From CAWGUU01 sp963825765 (GTDB lineage Bacteria > Actinomycetota > Acidimicrobiia > Acidimicrobiales > AC-14): a stretch of 64,000 bases of DNA. How positions within the stretch are numbered: position 1 is the stretch's first letter; the number at the start of each line of letters is the position of its first letter. A model generated the notes under the pieces. It ran no database searches, had not been told where the DNA came from, and saw only the letters and a program-made list of their open reading frames with translations. Where the stretch lies: the NCBI GenBank assembly GCA_963825765.1, contig CAWGUU010000009.1:186001-250000 (forward strand), read 5' to 3'. Below, one piece after another: positions 1 through 8,340 of this stretch. Both the position numbers and the translations under genes were made by a program.

Positions 1-2730
1 ACTGGGTCGACCGGGCAGGGTGGTCCCGCCGGGCCTGCGTCGACGTCCTCGTCGGCCCCGCCGCGCCCCGCCGGCGCGCCCCCTCCTCGCCCCGCTGGCG
101 CGTCGGCGTCCCGACCTCAGGTCTCCGGTCCCGGCTCGCCGACGTCCGCACCCTCCTCCGGCCCGGGTGCGCCCACCGGCGGCCCCGGCACCCGACCGCC
201 CCCGCCGGCTCGACCCTCCACCCAGGGCCCGCCCCCTGCCGGCCACCAGCCCGGCGGCCGCGGCCCCGAGTACCAGCGGGGCACGCCCGGCCCCGCCGGC
301 CAGGCGCCGCCGCGCCCCCCGTCGGCACCCGCCGCCGCCGGGTCCCAGGCCCCCGCCCGTCCCCAGGGTGGCCAGCCCGGCACCGGTCCCCGTCCCGGCG
401 AGCAGACCCGTCCCGGTGAGCAGGCCCGTCCGGGTGAGGGCGGCCCGCCGCGCTCGGTCACCGGCAAGGCCATCCCGCCGCCGCCCGGCGGCCGCCCCCG
501 CTCGGCCAGCGGCAAGCCCATCCCGCCCCCGCCCGGCCTGGGCGGACGCACGCCCCCGCCTCCCGCCGCCGCTCGATTCGGCGCGGGTGCACCCCGCCCC
601 GCCGGCGGCGCGGGCCGCCCCAGCGGCGGCCCCGGCGGCGCCCGCCCGGGCGGCCCCGGCGCCGGACGTCCGACCGGCGGTCCCGGTGGAGCCGGCCGTC
701 CCACCGGCGGCCCCGGTGGCGCCCGTCCCGGGGGTTTCGGTGGCGCACCCGGTGCCCGCCCCGGCGGTTTCGGAGCGCCCGGCGCAGGTGCCGGCCGCGG
801 CCCCGGTGGAGGTCCCCCCGGCCGTGGTGGCCCGGGCCAGAACCGTGGCCGCCCGCCCCAGCGCCGCCGCCGTCGCCGTCGCAGCTTCGAAGAGCTGGAG
901 GCCACGCCGTCCACGACCTACACCCGCTCCGACGCGGAGGTCCCCGAGGGCGAGGTCGTGGTGGAGCGCGGCTCCACCGCCCAGGAGCTCGGCCCCAAGC
1001 TGAACCGCACCGCCGCCGACGTCGTCCGCTTCCTGTTCCAGCAGGGCGAGATGATCACGGCCACCCAGTCCCTCAGCGACGACATGATCGAGCTGTTCGC
1101 GGTCGAGGTCGGCGCCGAGGTGCTGCTGGTCGACCCCGGCCAGGAGCAGGAGGTCGAGCTTCAGGGGATGCTCGCCTACGACGACGCCGACGACGACGAG
1201 GAGGCCCTGCGCCCCCGCCCGCCGGTCATCACCGTCATGGGCCACGTCGACCACGGCAAGACCCTCCTGCTCGACCGCATCCGCGAGACGAACGTGGTGG
1301 CGTCGGAAGCCGGCGGCATCACCCAGCACATCGGCGCCTACCAGGTCGACAAGGGCGGCCGGCTCATCACCTTCATCGACACCCCCGGCCACGAGGCGTT
1401 CACCGCCATGCGGGCCCGGGGCGCCGACGCCACCGACATCGCCGTGCTGGTGGTGGCCGCCGACGACGGCGTGATGCCCCAGACCGTCGAGGCCCTCAAC
1501 CACGCCAAGGCGGCCGAGGTGCCGATCGTGGTGGCCATCAACAAGATCGACCGCGAGAACGCCGACCCCAACCGCGTGCGCCAGCAGCTCTCCGAGGAAG
1601 GCCTCGTGCCCGAGGAGTGGGGCGGCGACACGATCATGGTGGAGGTCTCGGCGCTGCAGAACCTCGGCGTCGACGACCTGCTCGAGCAGCTGCTGGTCGT
1701 GGCCGACGTCGAGGAGCTGGTGGCCAACCCCGAGGGGAGGGCCCGGGGCGTCGTCCTCGAGACCAACCTCGACGTGGGCCGGGGTCCCGTGGCAACGGTG
1801 CTGGTCGAGCGGGGCATGCTGCAGGTGGGCGACCCGATCGTCGCCGGGGCGGCATGGGGCCGGGTTCGGGCGCTGATCGACGACAAGGGCGACAACGTCA
1901 AGGAGGCCGCGCCGTCGACGCCCGTGCAGGTGCTCGGCCTGTCCGACGTGCCCCGTGCCGGCGACGACTTCCGGGTCGCGCCCAACGACAAGATCGCCAA
2001 GACGGTCGCCGCCGCCCGTGCCCTTCGCATCCGCTACGCCGAGCTGCGCAAGAGCAGCTCGGTCATCGGCTCCGGAGCCAAGCTCGAGGACATCTTCGAG
2101 CAGATCCAGCGGGGCGAGAAGGCCACCCTCAACCTCATCCTCAAGGCCGACGTGCACGGGTCACTGGAGGCGCTCACCGAGAGCCTGCGCAAGCTGGAGC
2201 GCGAGGAGGTCAGGTTGGCATTCCTGCTGCGGGCGGTGGGTGGCATCACCGAGAACGACGTGCAGCTGGCGTCGGCGTCGAACGCCACGATCATCGGCTT
2301 CAACGTGCGCCCCGACCGCAACTCGCGCGACCTGGCCGAGCTCAACGACGTCGAGATCCGCACCTACCAGATCATCTACCAGGTCCTCGAGGACATCGAG
2401 AAGGCCATGGTCGGCCTGCTCAAGCCCGAGTTCACCGAGGTCGTCACCGGCGAGGCCGAGGTGCGCGAGGTCTTCCGAGTGCCCCGGGTGGGCGCGGTGG
2501 CGGGCTGCTACGTCCGCAACGGCGTCATCACCCGCGGCTCCAAGGTGAGGTTCCTCCGCGACGGCGTCGTCATCTGGACCGGCTCGATCACGTCGCTGCG
2601 CCGGTTCAAGGACGACGTGCGGGAGGTGGCCACCGGCTTCGAGTGCGGCATCGGCCTCTCCGACTTCCAGGACCTCAAGGGCGGCGACATCATCGAGACC
2701 TACGAGGAGCGCGAGGTCCCTCGCACCTGA
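1..2730 (+). CDS. infB: Translation initiation factor IF-2, 5'-truncated by the window edge
   Basis: IF-2 is the GTPase that brings fMet-tRNA to the 30S subunit and promotes subunit joining. Frame 1 is open from base 1, so the start lies outside the window; 909 codons are visible. The first ~280 codons are a Pro/Gly/Ala/Arg low-complexity stretch with repeated GRPTGGPGGA-like units ending in a run of Arg, typical of the long N-terminal extension of actinobacterial IF-2. Then come the IF2-N region (around codon 320), the G1 loop GHVDHGKT (codon ~414), DTPGHEAF, NKID and SAL G-motifs, and the C-terminal IF2 domains. An internal GTG at 958 starts an apparent 590-aa ORF, but the reading frame and the IF-2 homology continue upstream of it. 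It heads a cluster with ylxP and rbfA. Confidence 0.96.
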   Translation, partial: TGSTGQGGPAGPASTSSSAPPRPAGAPPPRPAGASASRPQVSGPGSPTSAPSSGPGAPTGGPGTRPPPPARPSTQGPPPAGHQPGGRGPEYQRGTPGPAGQAPPRPPSAPAAAGSQAPARPQGGQPGTGPRPGEQTRPGEQARPGEGGPPRSVTGKAIPPPPGGRPRSASGKPIPPPPGLGGRTPPPPAAARFGAGAPRPAGGAGRPSGGPGGARPGGPGAGRPTGGPGGAGRPTGGPGGARPGGFGGAPGARPGGFGAPGAGAGRGPGGGPPGRGGPGQNRGRPPQRRRRRRRSFEELEATPSTTYTRSDAEVPEGEVVVERGSTAQELGPKLNRTAADVVRFLFQQGEMITATQSLSDDMIELFAVEVGAEVLLVDPGQEQEVELQGMLAYDDADDDEEALRPRPPVITVMGHVDHGKTLLLDRIRETNVVASEAGGITQHIGAYQVDKGGRLITFIDTPGHEAFTAMRARGADATDIAVLVVAADDGVMPQTVEALNHAKAAEVPIVVAINKIDRENADPNRVRQQLSEEGLVPEEWGGDTIMVEVSALQNLGVDDLLEQLLVVADVEELVANPEGRARGVVLETNLDVGRGPVATVLVERGMLQVGDPIVAGAAWGRVRALIDDKGDNVKEAAPSTPVQVLGLSDVPRAGDDFRVAPNDKIAKTVAAARALRIRYAELRKSSSVIGSGAKLEDIFEQIQRGEKATLNLILKADVHGSLEALTESLRKLEREEVRLAFLLRAVGGITENDVQLASASNATIIGFNVRPDRNSRDLAELNDVEIRTYQIIYQVLEDIEKAMVGLLKPEFTEVVTGEAEVREVFRVPRVGAVAGCYVRNGVITRGSKVRFLRDGVVIWTGSITSLRRFKDDVREVATGFECGIGLSDFQDLKGGDIIETYEEREVPRT

Positions 2731-2752
2731 GGTGCCTGTTTGGTAGCTGAGT

Positions 2753-3052
2753 GTGTTCGTGGCCGTGGTGCGGATCGAGTTGCACGTCCCGGCCGCTCGT
2801 TCGCTGAAGGAGAAGCGGGCGGTGGTGAAGCCGGTGATCGAGGGCATCCGCCACCGCTTCTCGCTGTCGGTGGCCGAGACGGGCTACCAGGACAAGTGGC
2901 AGCGGGCCGAGATCGGCGTGGCGGTGGTGTCGTCGACGCCGGCGCAGGCCCAGGCCGTCGTCGACTCGGTCGAGCGGTTCGTGTGGAGCCGGCCCGACGT
3001 CGAGGTGTGCGCGTTCAAGACCACGTGGCAGAAGGCCGATGAGGACCGGTAG
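2753..3052 (+). CDS. ylxP: DUF503 (YlxP-like) small protein
   Basis: This 99-aa protein belongs to the DUF503/YlxP family, which sits between infB and rbfA in many Gram-positive bacteria. Its biochemical function is not established, though a role in ribosome assembly or translation is inferred from context. The diagnostic N-terminal pattern is visible: a first beta strand (FVAVVRIEL) followed by the family signature SLKEKR and then a helix. Start is GTG 2753; another GTG at 2751 is out of frame. The stop shares one base with the GTG start of rbfA (TAGTG), so the two are translationally coupled. Confidence 0.9.
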   Translation: MFVAVVRIELHVPAARSLKEKRAVVKPVIEGIRHRFSLSVAETGYQDKWQRAEIGVAVVSSTPAQAQAVVDSVERFVWSRPDVEVCAFKTTWQKADEDR

Positions 3053-3426
3053 TGGCTCCTGAGAAGCGTTCGGCGCGGATGCAGCGCGTGGGCCATGCGG
3101 TCCAGGAGGTCGTGGCCGACGAGCTGGAGCTGATCGACGACGAGCGGCTGGAGCTGGTCACCATCACCGGCGTGAGGGTCGATCCCGACCTCAGCCGGGG
3201 CCTGGTGTGGTTCTCGTCGCTGAAGGCCGCGGACGACGACGTCATCCCCCTCCTGGGGGAGCACAGGGTGCGGCTGCAGTCGGCCATCGCCCGCCAGCTC
3301 CGCCTCAAGCGGACGCCCGAGCTGACCTTCAGGCCCGATCCCGCCATCTCCGCCGGCTCTAGAGTGGAGGACATCCTGCGGGACCTGAACATTGGGGGGA
3401 TGCCGCCGGTGAGTGAAAGTGAGTGA
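3052..3426 (+). CDS. rbfA: 30S ribosome-binding factor RbfA
   Basis: RbfA is a single KH-fold protein that binds the 30S subunit and helps mature the 5' end of 16S rRNA. The 124-aa product has the expected length and pattern: an N-terminal helix with RMQRVGHAVQEVVADEL, the strand LVTITGVRVDPDL followed by the AxVW-like LVWFSS, a helix containing LQSAIARQLRLKRTPEL and the terminal FRPDPAI...VEDIL. Translation starts at GTG 3052, overlapping the ylxP stop by one base. The 3' end overlaps the upstream GTG candidate of the next gene (3413), so ylxP-rbfA-nrnA form a tightly packed operon. Confidence 0.94.
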   Translation: MAPEKRSARMQRVGHAVQEVVADELELIDDERLELVTITGVRVDPDLSRGLVWFSSLKAADDDVIPLLGEHRVRLQSAIARQLRLKRTPELTFRPDPAISAGSRVEDILRDLNIGGMPPVSESE

Positions 3427-4396
3427 AGGGGTGAGCCAGCTCGATCTGGCGGCGGAGGCCATCGACTCCGCCGGCACGCTGGCGCTCGCCTGCCACCACA
3501 CGCCCGACGGCGACGCCCTGGGCTCCATGCTGGCCCTGCACCACCTGGCCACCGCCGCCGGCAAGCACGCGGTGTCGTCGTGGCCGGAGCCGTTCGTGGT
3601 GGCTCCCCACTACTCGTTCCTTCCCGGTCTGGAGCTGGCGGTGAAGCCGGCCGACTTCCCCGCCGCCCCCGAGGTGATGGTCACCCTCGACTGCGGCTCG
3701 ATCGCACGGCTGGCCGAGCTGGCCGGGCCGGCCCATGCCGCCGCGTCGCTTGTCGTCATCGACCACCACGCCACCAACGAGGGCTACGGCTCGGTGAACC
3801 TCATCGACCCCGACGCGGCGGCCTCAGCGGTGCTCGTGCGCCGGCTGGCCGACCGGCTGGGCTGGGCCCTCACCCGCGAAGCGGCGGTGTGCCTCTACAC
3901 CGGCCTGGTCTGCGACACCGGCCGGTTCCAGTACGACTGCACGACGCCCGAGGTGTTCACCCTGGCCCGCGAGCTGGCGTCGTTCGACCTCCCGATCGCC
4001 TCCCTCAACCGGCAGCTGTTCGAGGAGCACCGGCTCGCTTACCTCCGGCTGGCCGGCGCCGCCCTGCAGCGGGCCGTCCTCGACCCCGACCGGCGGTTCG
4101 TGGCCACGTGGGTGACGGCCGACGACATGGCCCGCTACGGCGTCGACCTGGAGGAGACCGAGGGCCTCATCGACCTGGTGCGTCGGACCACCGAGGCCGA
4201 CGTGTCGTGCGTGCTCAAGGAGACGCCCGAGGGCACCAAGGTCTCGCTGCGGGCGGTCAACGAGTTCGACGTCGGCGCGGTGGCCACCGCCCTCGGCGGG
4301 GGCGGCCATCGCAAGGCCGCCGGCTTCACCTCGCACCTGCCCATACCCGATGTGCTCGAGGCAGTGCGGCAGTCGATCCCCATCTCACACCGGTAA
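3413..4396 (+). CDS. nrnA: DHH/DHHA1 phosphoesterase (NrnA-like nanoRNase / pAp phosphatase)
   Basis: This is a cytoplasmic metal-dependent phosphoesterase that in this family degrades short oligoribonucleotides (nanoRNA), 3'-phosphoadenosine 5'-phosphate or cyclic dinucleotide products. The DHH domain is clear: motif I HTPDGDALGS near residue 30, LDCGS near 95, and the eponymous IDHHATNEGYGS near 118. The DHHA1 domain ends with the GGGGHRKAAGF signature near residue 300. Length (327 aa) is normal. GTG 3413 overlaps rbfA; an in-frame GTG at 3431 giving MSQLDLAAEA is an equally good start. Its position between rbfA and truB is the standard actinobacterial order. Substrate preference cannot be read from the sequence. 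Confidence 0.9.
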   Translation: MKVSEGVSQLDLAAEAIDSAGTLALACHHTPDGDALGSMLALHHLATAAGKHAVSSWPEPFVVAPHYSFLPGLELAVKPADFPAAPEVMVTLDCGSIARLAELAGPAHAAASLVVIDHHATNEGYGSVNLIDPDAAASAVLVRRLADRLGWALTREAAVCLYTGLVCDTGRFQYDCTTPEVFTLARELASFDLPIASLNRQLFEEHRLAYLRLAGAALQRAVLDPDRRFVATWVTADDMARYGVDLEETEGLIDLVRRTTEADVSCVLKETPEGTKVSLRAVNEFDVGAVATALGGGGHRKAAGFTSHLPIPDVLEAVRQSIPISHR

Positions 4397-4449
4397 ATGA
4401 CGGCACATCGCTAATGACGGCATACCGGTAAATGACGGCACACCGCTGA
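4397..4449 (+). repeat. 17-18 bp tandem repeat between nrnA and truB, each unit a five-codon mini-ORF
   Basis: Three consecutive copies of an ATGACGGCAYAYCGSTA-like unit begin at 4397, 4414 and 4432. Each reads ATG ACG GCA (CAT/TAC/CAC) CGx stop, i.e. M-T-A-H/Y-R-stop. The repeated block resembles the end of nrnA (CACCGGTAA), as if the gene end had been duplicated repeatedly. The repeat occupies the place where the truB start codon should be. Confidence 0.85.
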
Positions 4450-5321
4450 TCGACGGCCTTGCCCTCGTCGACAAGCCGGCGGGCCCGACGTCACACGACG
4501 TGGTCGGCCGGGCCCGGCGGATCTTCGGGCAGAAACGGGTCGGCCACGCCGGCACGCTCGATCCCAGCGCCACCGGCGTCCTCGTCCTCGGGCTGGGGCG
4601 GGCCACCCGCCTGCTGCGCTACCTGACCGGGCTGCCCAAGTCCTACGTGGGCGAGGTGGTGCTCGGCGTCGAGACGAACACGCTCGATGCCGACGGCGAG
4701 ACCGTTGCCACCTACGACATGGCGGGAGTCTCGCTCGAGGCGGCGCGGGCGGCGGCGGCCGGCTTCGTCGGCGACATCGAGCAGATCCCGCCCATGGTGT
4801 CGGCCGTCAAGGTGGGCGGGCGCCGGCTGCACGAGCTGGCCCGCGCCGGAGTGGAGGTCGAACGGGCGCCCCGGCGAGTGACGGTGACCCGCTTCGACGT
4901 CGACTCTGGCAGCGAACCTGGGGTGCTGCGGATCGAGGTGGACTGCTCGTCGGGCACCTACGTGCGCACCCTCGCCGCCGATCTGGGGACGGCCCTGGGC
5001 GGCGGGGCGCACCTGCGCCGGCTGCGCCGCACCGCGGTCGGCCCGTTCACCGTCGACGCGGCCACGCCGCTGGAGCACCTCACCGCCGCCGCCGTGCTGC
5101 CCCCGGCGGCGGCGCTGGCCGGCTACCCCCAGGAGACGGTGGACGCCGAGACGGCCGCCGCCGTCGCCCACGGCGCCGTCCTCGACGACACACTGCTCGA
5201 CGGGCGGGGCTGGGAGGGCGACGGCCCGTGGGCGGTCCTCGGCGTCGCCGGAGACCTGCTGGCCGTCTACGAGCGCCGGCCCGACGGCAGGGTGAAGCCC
5301 ACTGTCGTCATGGCCGGCTGA
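4446..5321 (+). CDS. truB: tRNA pseudouridine(55) synthase TruB (start codon uncertain)
   Basis: TruB isomerises U55 to pseudouridine in the T-loop of tRNAs. The conserved N-terminus DGLALVDKPAGPTSHDVV is encoded upstream of the first GTG (4500), so a start at 4500 would remove an invariant part of the fold. The frame is open from 4401. It contains no ATG/GTG/TTG before 4500, only CTG 4446, ATC 4449 and similar codons, so 4446 is a provisional start giving 291 aa. The catalytic Asp is in GHAGTLDP (residue ~39 from 4446). The motifs SYVGEVVLG, PPMVSAVKVGGRRLHELAR and the SSGTYVRTLAADLG segment follow, then a short C-terminal extension. The last codons ATGGCCGGCTGA form the first unit of a 24-bp tandem repeat. 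Lying between nrnA and ribF, it is in its usual neighbourhood. Confidence 0.88.
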   Translation: MIDGLALVDKPAGPTSHDVVGRARRIFGQKRVGHAGTLDPSATGVLVLGLGRATRLLRYLTGLPKSYVGEVVLGVETNTLDADGETVATYDMAGVSLEAARAAAAGFVGDIEQIPPMVSAVKVGGRRLHELARAGVEVERAPRRVTVTRFDVDSGSEPGVLRIEVDCSSGTYVRTLAADLGTALGGGAHLRRLRRTAVGPFTVDAATPLEHLTAAAVLPPAAALAGYPQETVDAETAAAVAHGAVLDDTLLDGRGWEGDGPWAVLGVAGDLLAVYERRPDGRVKPTVVMAG

Positions 5322-5453
5322 GCCGGCAGTGTCCCGGCCGGCTGAGCCGGCAGTGTCCTGGCCGGCTGAGCCGGCAGTGTCATGGCCGGCTGAGCCGGCA
5401 GTGTCATGGCCGGTGACCGGCAGTGTCATGGCCGGCTGCGCCGGCAGTGGCGA
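5312..5453 (+). repeat. 24-bp tandem repeat array, six units, between truB and ribF
   Basis: Units start at 5312, 5336, 5360, 5384, 5408 (22 bp, degenerate) and 5430 (degenerate). The core GCCGGCTGAGCCGGC is an inverted repeat with 6-bp arms and a TGA loop, so every unit can form a hairpin. Three of the units are preceded by AT, giving the mini-ORF ATG GCC GGC TGA (M-A-G-stop). The first unit is the genuine 3' end of truB. The array ends about 25 bp before the ribF start. Confidence 0.9.
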
Positions 5454-5477
5454 CCGGATCGCCTAGCTTCGCCGCTG

Positions 5478-6419
5478 GTGGAGGTCATCACGGATCCAGC
5501 GGCGCTCGACCGCACGCCCGAGGCGACCGCCGTCACCATCGGTGCGTTCGACGGCGTGCACCGCGGCCACCAGGCGGTGCTGGCCGAGCTGCGCAGGCTG
5601 GCCGACGGCGCCGGCCTGTCGACGATCGTCGTCACCTTCGACCGTCACCCCGCCATGGTCGTGCGCCCCGAGAGCGCGCCGAAGCTCCTCACCGACCTGG
5701 ACCAGAAGCTGGAGGCGCTGGCGGCCACGGGTCACGTCGACGCCACGGTGGTCGTGGCCTTCGACGAGGCACGGTCCAAGGAGGAGCCCGAGGACTTCGT
5801 GTCCGAGATCCTCGTCGACCGGATCGGGGCCCGGCTGGTGATCGTGGGCGAGGACTTCCACTTCGGCCACCGTCGCCGAGGCAACGTCGCCCTGCTCCGC
5901 CGCCTGGGCGCCGAGCTGGGCTTCGACGTCGTCGGCCTGGGCCTGGTCGAGGTGGCCGCGCTCGATGGCCCGGTGTCCTCCACCGCCATCCGGCGGCTCA
6001 TCGCCGCCGGCGACGTCGCCGGCGCCGCCGGCCTGCTGGGACGGTGGCACGAGGTGCGGGGCGTGGTCTGCACCGGCGACGCGCGAGGCCACGACCTCGG
6101 CTTCCCCACCGCCAACGTGGCGGTGTCGCCGGAGATCCTGCTGCCCGCCCTCGGCATCTACGCCGGCTGGTACGAGCGGCCCGACGGCGCCGTGCACCCC
6201 GCCGCCATCTCACTGGGCCGGCGCCCCACCTTCCATGCCGACGACGCCCCTGTGGTGCTCGAGCCGTTCCTCCTCGACTTCGACGGCGACCTCTACGGCG
6301 AGTCGGCCCGGGTCAGGTTCGTGGAACGCCTCCGCGACGAGGAGCGCTACGACTCGGTCGACGACCTGAAGGCCCAGATCGCCCTCGACGTCGACGCCAC
6401 GAGGAAGGCCCTCGCCTAG
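5478..6419 (+). CDS. ribF: Bifunctional riboflavin kinase / FAD synthetase RibF
   Basis: RibF phosphorylates riboflavin to FMN and then adenylates FMN to FAD. The N-terminal FAD synthetase (nucleotidyltransferase) domain shows GAFDGVHRGHQ near residue 20, the FDRHP segment, and SSTAIRRL near residue 170. The C-terminal flavokinase domain begins with RGVVCTGDARGHDLGFPTAN and ends with FVERLRDEERYDSVDDLKAQI. I chose GTG 5478, giving MEVITDPAAL and 313 aa, because the in-frame ATG at 5406 lies inside the 24-bp repeat array and would add non-homologous residues. The gene ends 2 bp from the convergent S9 peptidase, so no terminator fits between them. Confidence 0.94.
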   Translation: MEVITDPAALDRTPEATAVTIGAFDGVHRGHQAVLAELRRLADGAGLSTIVVTFDRHPAMVVRPESAPKLLTDLDQKLEALAATGHVDATVVVAFDEARSKEEPEDFVSEILVDRIGARLVIVGEDFHFGHRRRGNVALLRRLGAELGFDVVGLGLVEVAALDGPVSSTAIRRLIAAGDVAGAAGLLGRWHEVRGVVCTGDARGHDLGFPTANVAVSPEILLPALGIYAGWYERPDGAVHPAAISLGRRPTFHADDAPVVLEPFLLDFDGDLYGESARVRFVERLRDEERYDSVDDLKAQIALDVDATRKALA

Positions 6420-6421
6420 GC

Positions 6422-8320
6422 CTACGCCAGGTTCTCCACGGCGACGGGCTCGATGTCGTCGGCCGGCTGGAACCCGAGGATGCGGCCGTAGAACCACAGC
6501 TCGGCCTCGGCGGTGCGGCGGATGGTGCCGGCCTTGCGGAACCCGTGCTGCTCCCCGTCGAACAGCAGGTAGGCCAGCGGCAGGCCCTTGGCCCGCAGGG
6601 CGGCCACCATGACCTCGGCCTGCTCGGGCGGGACCACCTTGTCCTCGGCCCCCTGGAACACGATCAGCGGTGACGACAGGCGGTCGGCGGCGTGGATGGG
6701 GGAGCGGGCCCGGTAGGTCGCCTCCGCGTCCGGCCAGGGGCCGACGAGCCGGTCGAGGTAGCGGGACTCGAACTTGTGGGTGTCCGTCGCCAGCGACGCC
6801 AGGTCGGCCACGCCGTAGTAGCTGGCGCCGACGGCGAAGACGTCGGTGAAGGTGAGGGCGCAGAGGGTGGTGTAGCCGCCGGCGCTGCCGCCGCGGATGG
6901 CGAGGCGGTGGCCGTCGACCTCGCCGGCGTCGACGAGATGGCGGGCGGCGTTGACGCAGTCGGCCACGTCGACGACGCCCCACATCCCGTCGAGGCGCCG
7001 GCGGTACTCGCGGCCGTAGCCGGAGCTGCCGCCATAGTCGACGTCGACGACGGCCAGGCCCCGGCTGGTGAAGTACTGGGTCGACAGGTTGAGCACCGAC
7101 GAGGCTGCCGACGTCGGGCCGCCGTGGCTCATCACCACCAGTGGCGGCAGCTCGCCGGCCGGCCCCTCGAAATCCGTGTTGGTCGGGGCGTAGTAGAGGG
7201 CGTGGGCGGTGAGGCCGTCCTCGGTGGGAAACGCGATCGCCTTCGGTTCGGACAGGTAGCCGGGGTCGACCGTCGCCTCCCGGCTCCGGCGCAGCACCTG
7301 GATCTCGCCCTTTTGGTCGCCGCGGACGGTGATGGCGACGACGGCCGGCGCCTCGCGGGCCGATGCGGCGATCGCGACGATGGCGTCGTCGCCGTAGGGC
7401 CGGACGGAGGAGAACGACGTGTAGGGGGTGGGCAGCGTCGTTCGGGAGCCGTCGTCGATCAGCCACAGCTCGCCGAGGCCGGGGCCGACCTTGGCCGCGA
7501 CCACGAGGTCCCCCGGGAGCGGGGTGTAGGTGGACTGGCCGAACACCCAGTCGGGCCCGCCCATCTCGGCCTCGGCCGGGGCCAGCCGCTCGCCGTTGCG
7601 GTACAGGTTCCACCAGCCGGAGGCGTCCGACAGCCAGTGGAGGACGCCGTCGGGCCCCCACCTGGGCTGCGACACCGACTCGTCGGGCCCGCCGGCCGCC
7701 GGCGAGGCGGCCCGCTCGAGCCACAGCTCGGTGCCGTCCCACGGCATGTTGGGGTGGTCCCAGGACAGCCAGGCCAGCGAGCCGGACGGGGCGAAGCGGG
7801 GCGCGGCGTAGAAGTCGTGGCCCCCGGCGACGATCTCGACCCGCCCGTCCCCGGCCAGCACGACCAGGTCGTTGACGACGTCGCCGTTCTCCAGGTGGCG
7901 CTCGCGCACGGCCGCCACCCTGTGGCCGTCGGGGCTGACCTGGAGGTCGGCGTAGCGCTCGGCCCACCGGGTGGCCGGCTCCGGCGTCACCGGCACGGGT
8001 TCGCCGCCGGGGTCGACCCGGTACACCCGCTGGTCCTCGAAGTTGGAGCACCAGACGACGCCGTCGCGGACGGCGTAGGGGGCGCCGCCGTACTCGTGGA
8101 CCGTGGTGCGGGCCGAGAAACCTGCCGGCAGGACGTCGCCGGCGGTCGACGACACGAGCGCCTGGCGCCCGCCCTCGGACGGCCGGCCCTCCAGCCAGTA
8201 GACGTCGCCACCTCGATCTGGCCCGTCGACGACCACGTCGCCCAGCCTCACGACCTGCTCCACCAGCAGGTCGGCGGTGACCGGGGAGATCCACGAGCCG
8301 TACCGGGCGACCTTGGTCAT
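6422..8320 (-). CDS. S9 family prolyl-oligopeptidase-type serine peptidase
   Basis: The 632-aa product is a cytoplasmic peptidase of the S9C/acylaminoacyl-peptidase type. The N-terminal ~370 residues have WD/beta-propeller-like strands (for example LQVSPDGHRVAAVRERH and APRFAPSGSLAWLSWDHPNMPWDGTEL). The C-terminal alpha/beta-hydrolase domain carries the triad: nucleophile Ser479 in RGGSAGGYT, Asp560 in GAEDKVVP and His592 in DGEQHGF. ATG 8320 (MTKVARYG) is chosen; the open frame extends further upstream but only as a shadow of the next gene. It lies 20 bp downstream of the YihY gene on the same strand, so the two are probably cotranscribed. No signal peptide is visible. Substrate unknown. Confidence 0.92.
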   Translation of the reverse strand: MTKVARYGSWISPVTADLLVEQVVRLGDVVVDGPDRGGDVYWLEGRPSEGGRQALVSSTAGDVLPAGFSARTTVHEYGGAPYAVRDGVVWCSNFEDQRVYRVDPGGEPVPVTPEPATRWAERYADLQVSPDGHRVAAVRERHLENGDVVNDLVVLAGDGRVEIVAGGHDFYAAPRFAPSGSLAWLSWDHPNMPWDGTELWLERAASPAAGGPDESVSQPRWGPDGVLHWLSDASGWWNLYRNGERLAPAEAEMGGPDWVFGQSTYTPLPGDLVVAAKVGPGLGELWLIDDGSRTTLPTPYTSFSSVRPYGDDAIVAIAASAREAPAVVAITVRGDQKGEIQVLRRSREATVDPGYLSEPKAIAFPTEDGLTAHALYYAPTNTDFEGPAGELPPLVVMSHGGPTSAASSVLNLSTQYFTSRGLAVVDVDYGGSSGYGREYRRRLDGMWGVVDVADCVNAARHLVDAGEVDGHRLAIRGGSAGGYTTLCALTFTDVFAVGASYYGVADLASLATDTHKFESRYLDRLVGPWPDAEATYRARSPIHAADRLSSPLIVFQGAEDKVVPPEQAEVMVAALRAKGLPLAYLLFDGEQHGFRKAGTIRRTAEAELWFYGRILGFQPADDIEPVAVENLA

Positions 8321-8340
8321 GGGCCGACTGTACGGCCGGG

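Noticed and set aside
20..1003. A 327-aa Pro/Arg-rich + strand ORF and a 265-aa minus-strand ORF at 117-914
   Set aside because: Both overlap the low-complexity N-terminal region of infB in other frames. The infB frame is open and continues into the GTPase domain.
5321..5478. FMN riboswitch upstream of ribF
   Set aside because: The region is entirely a 24-bp tandem repeat array and shows no conserved riboswitch core.
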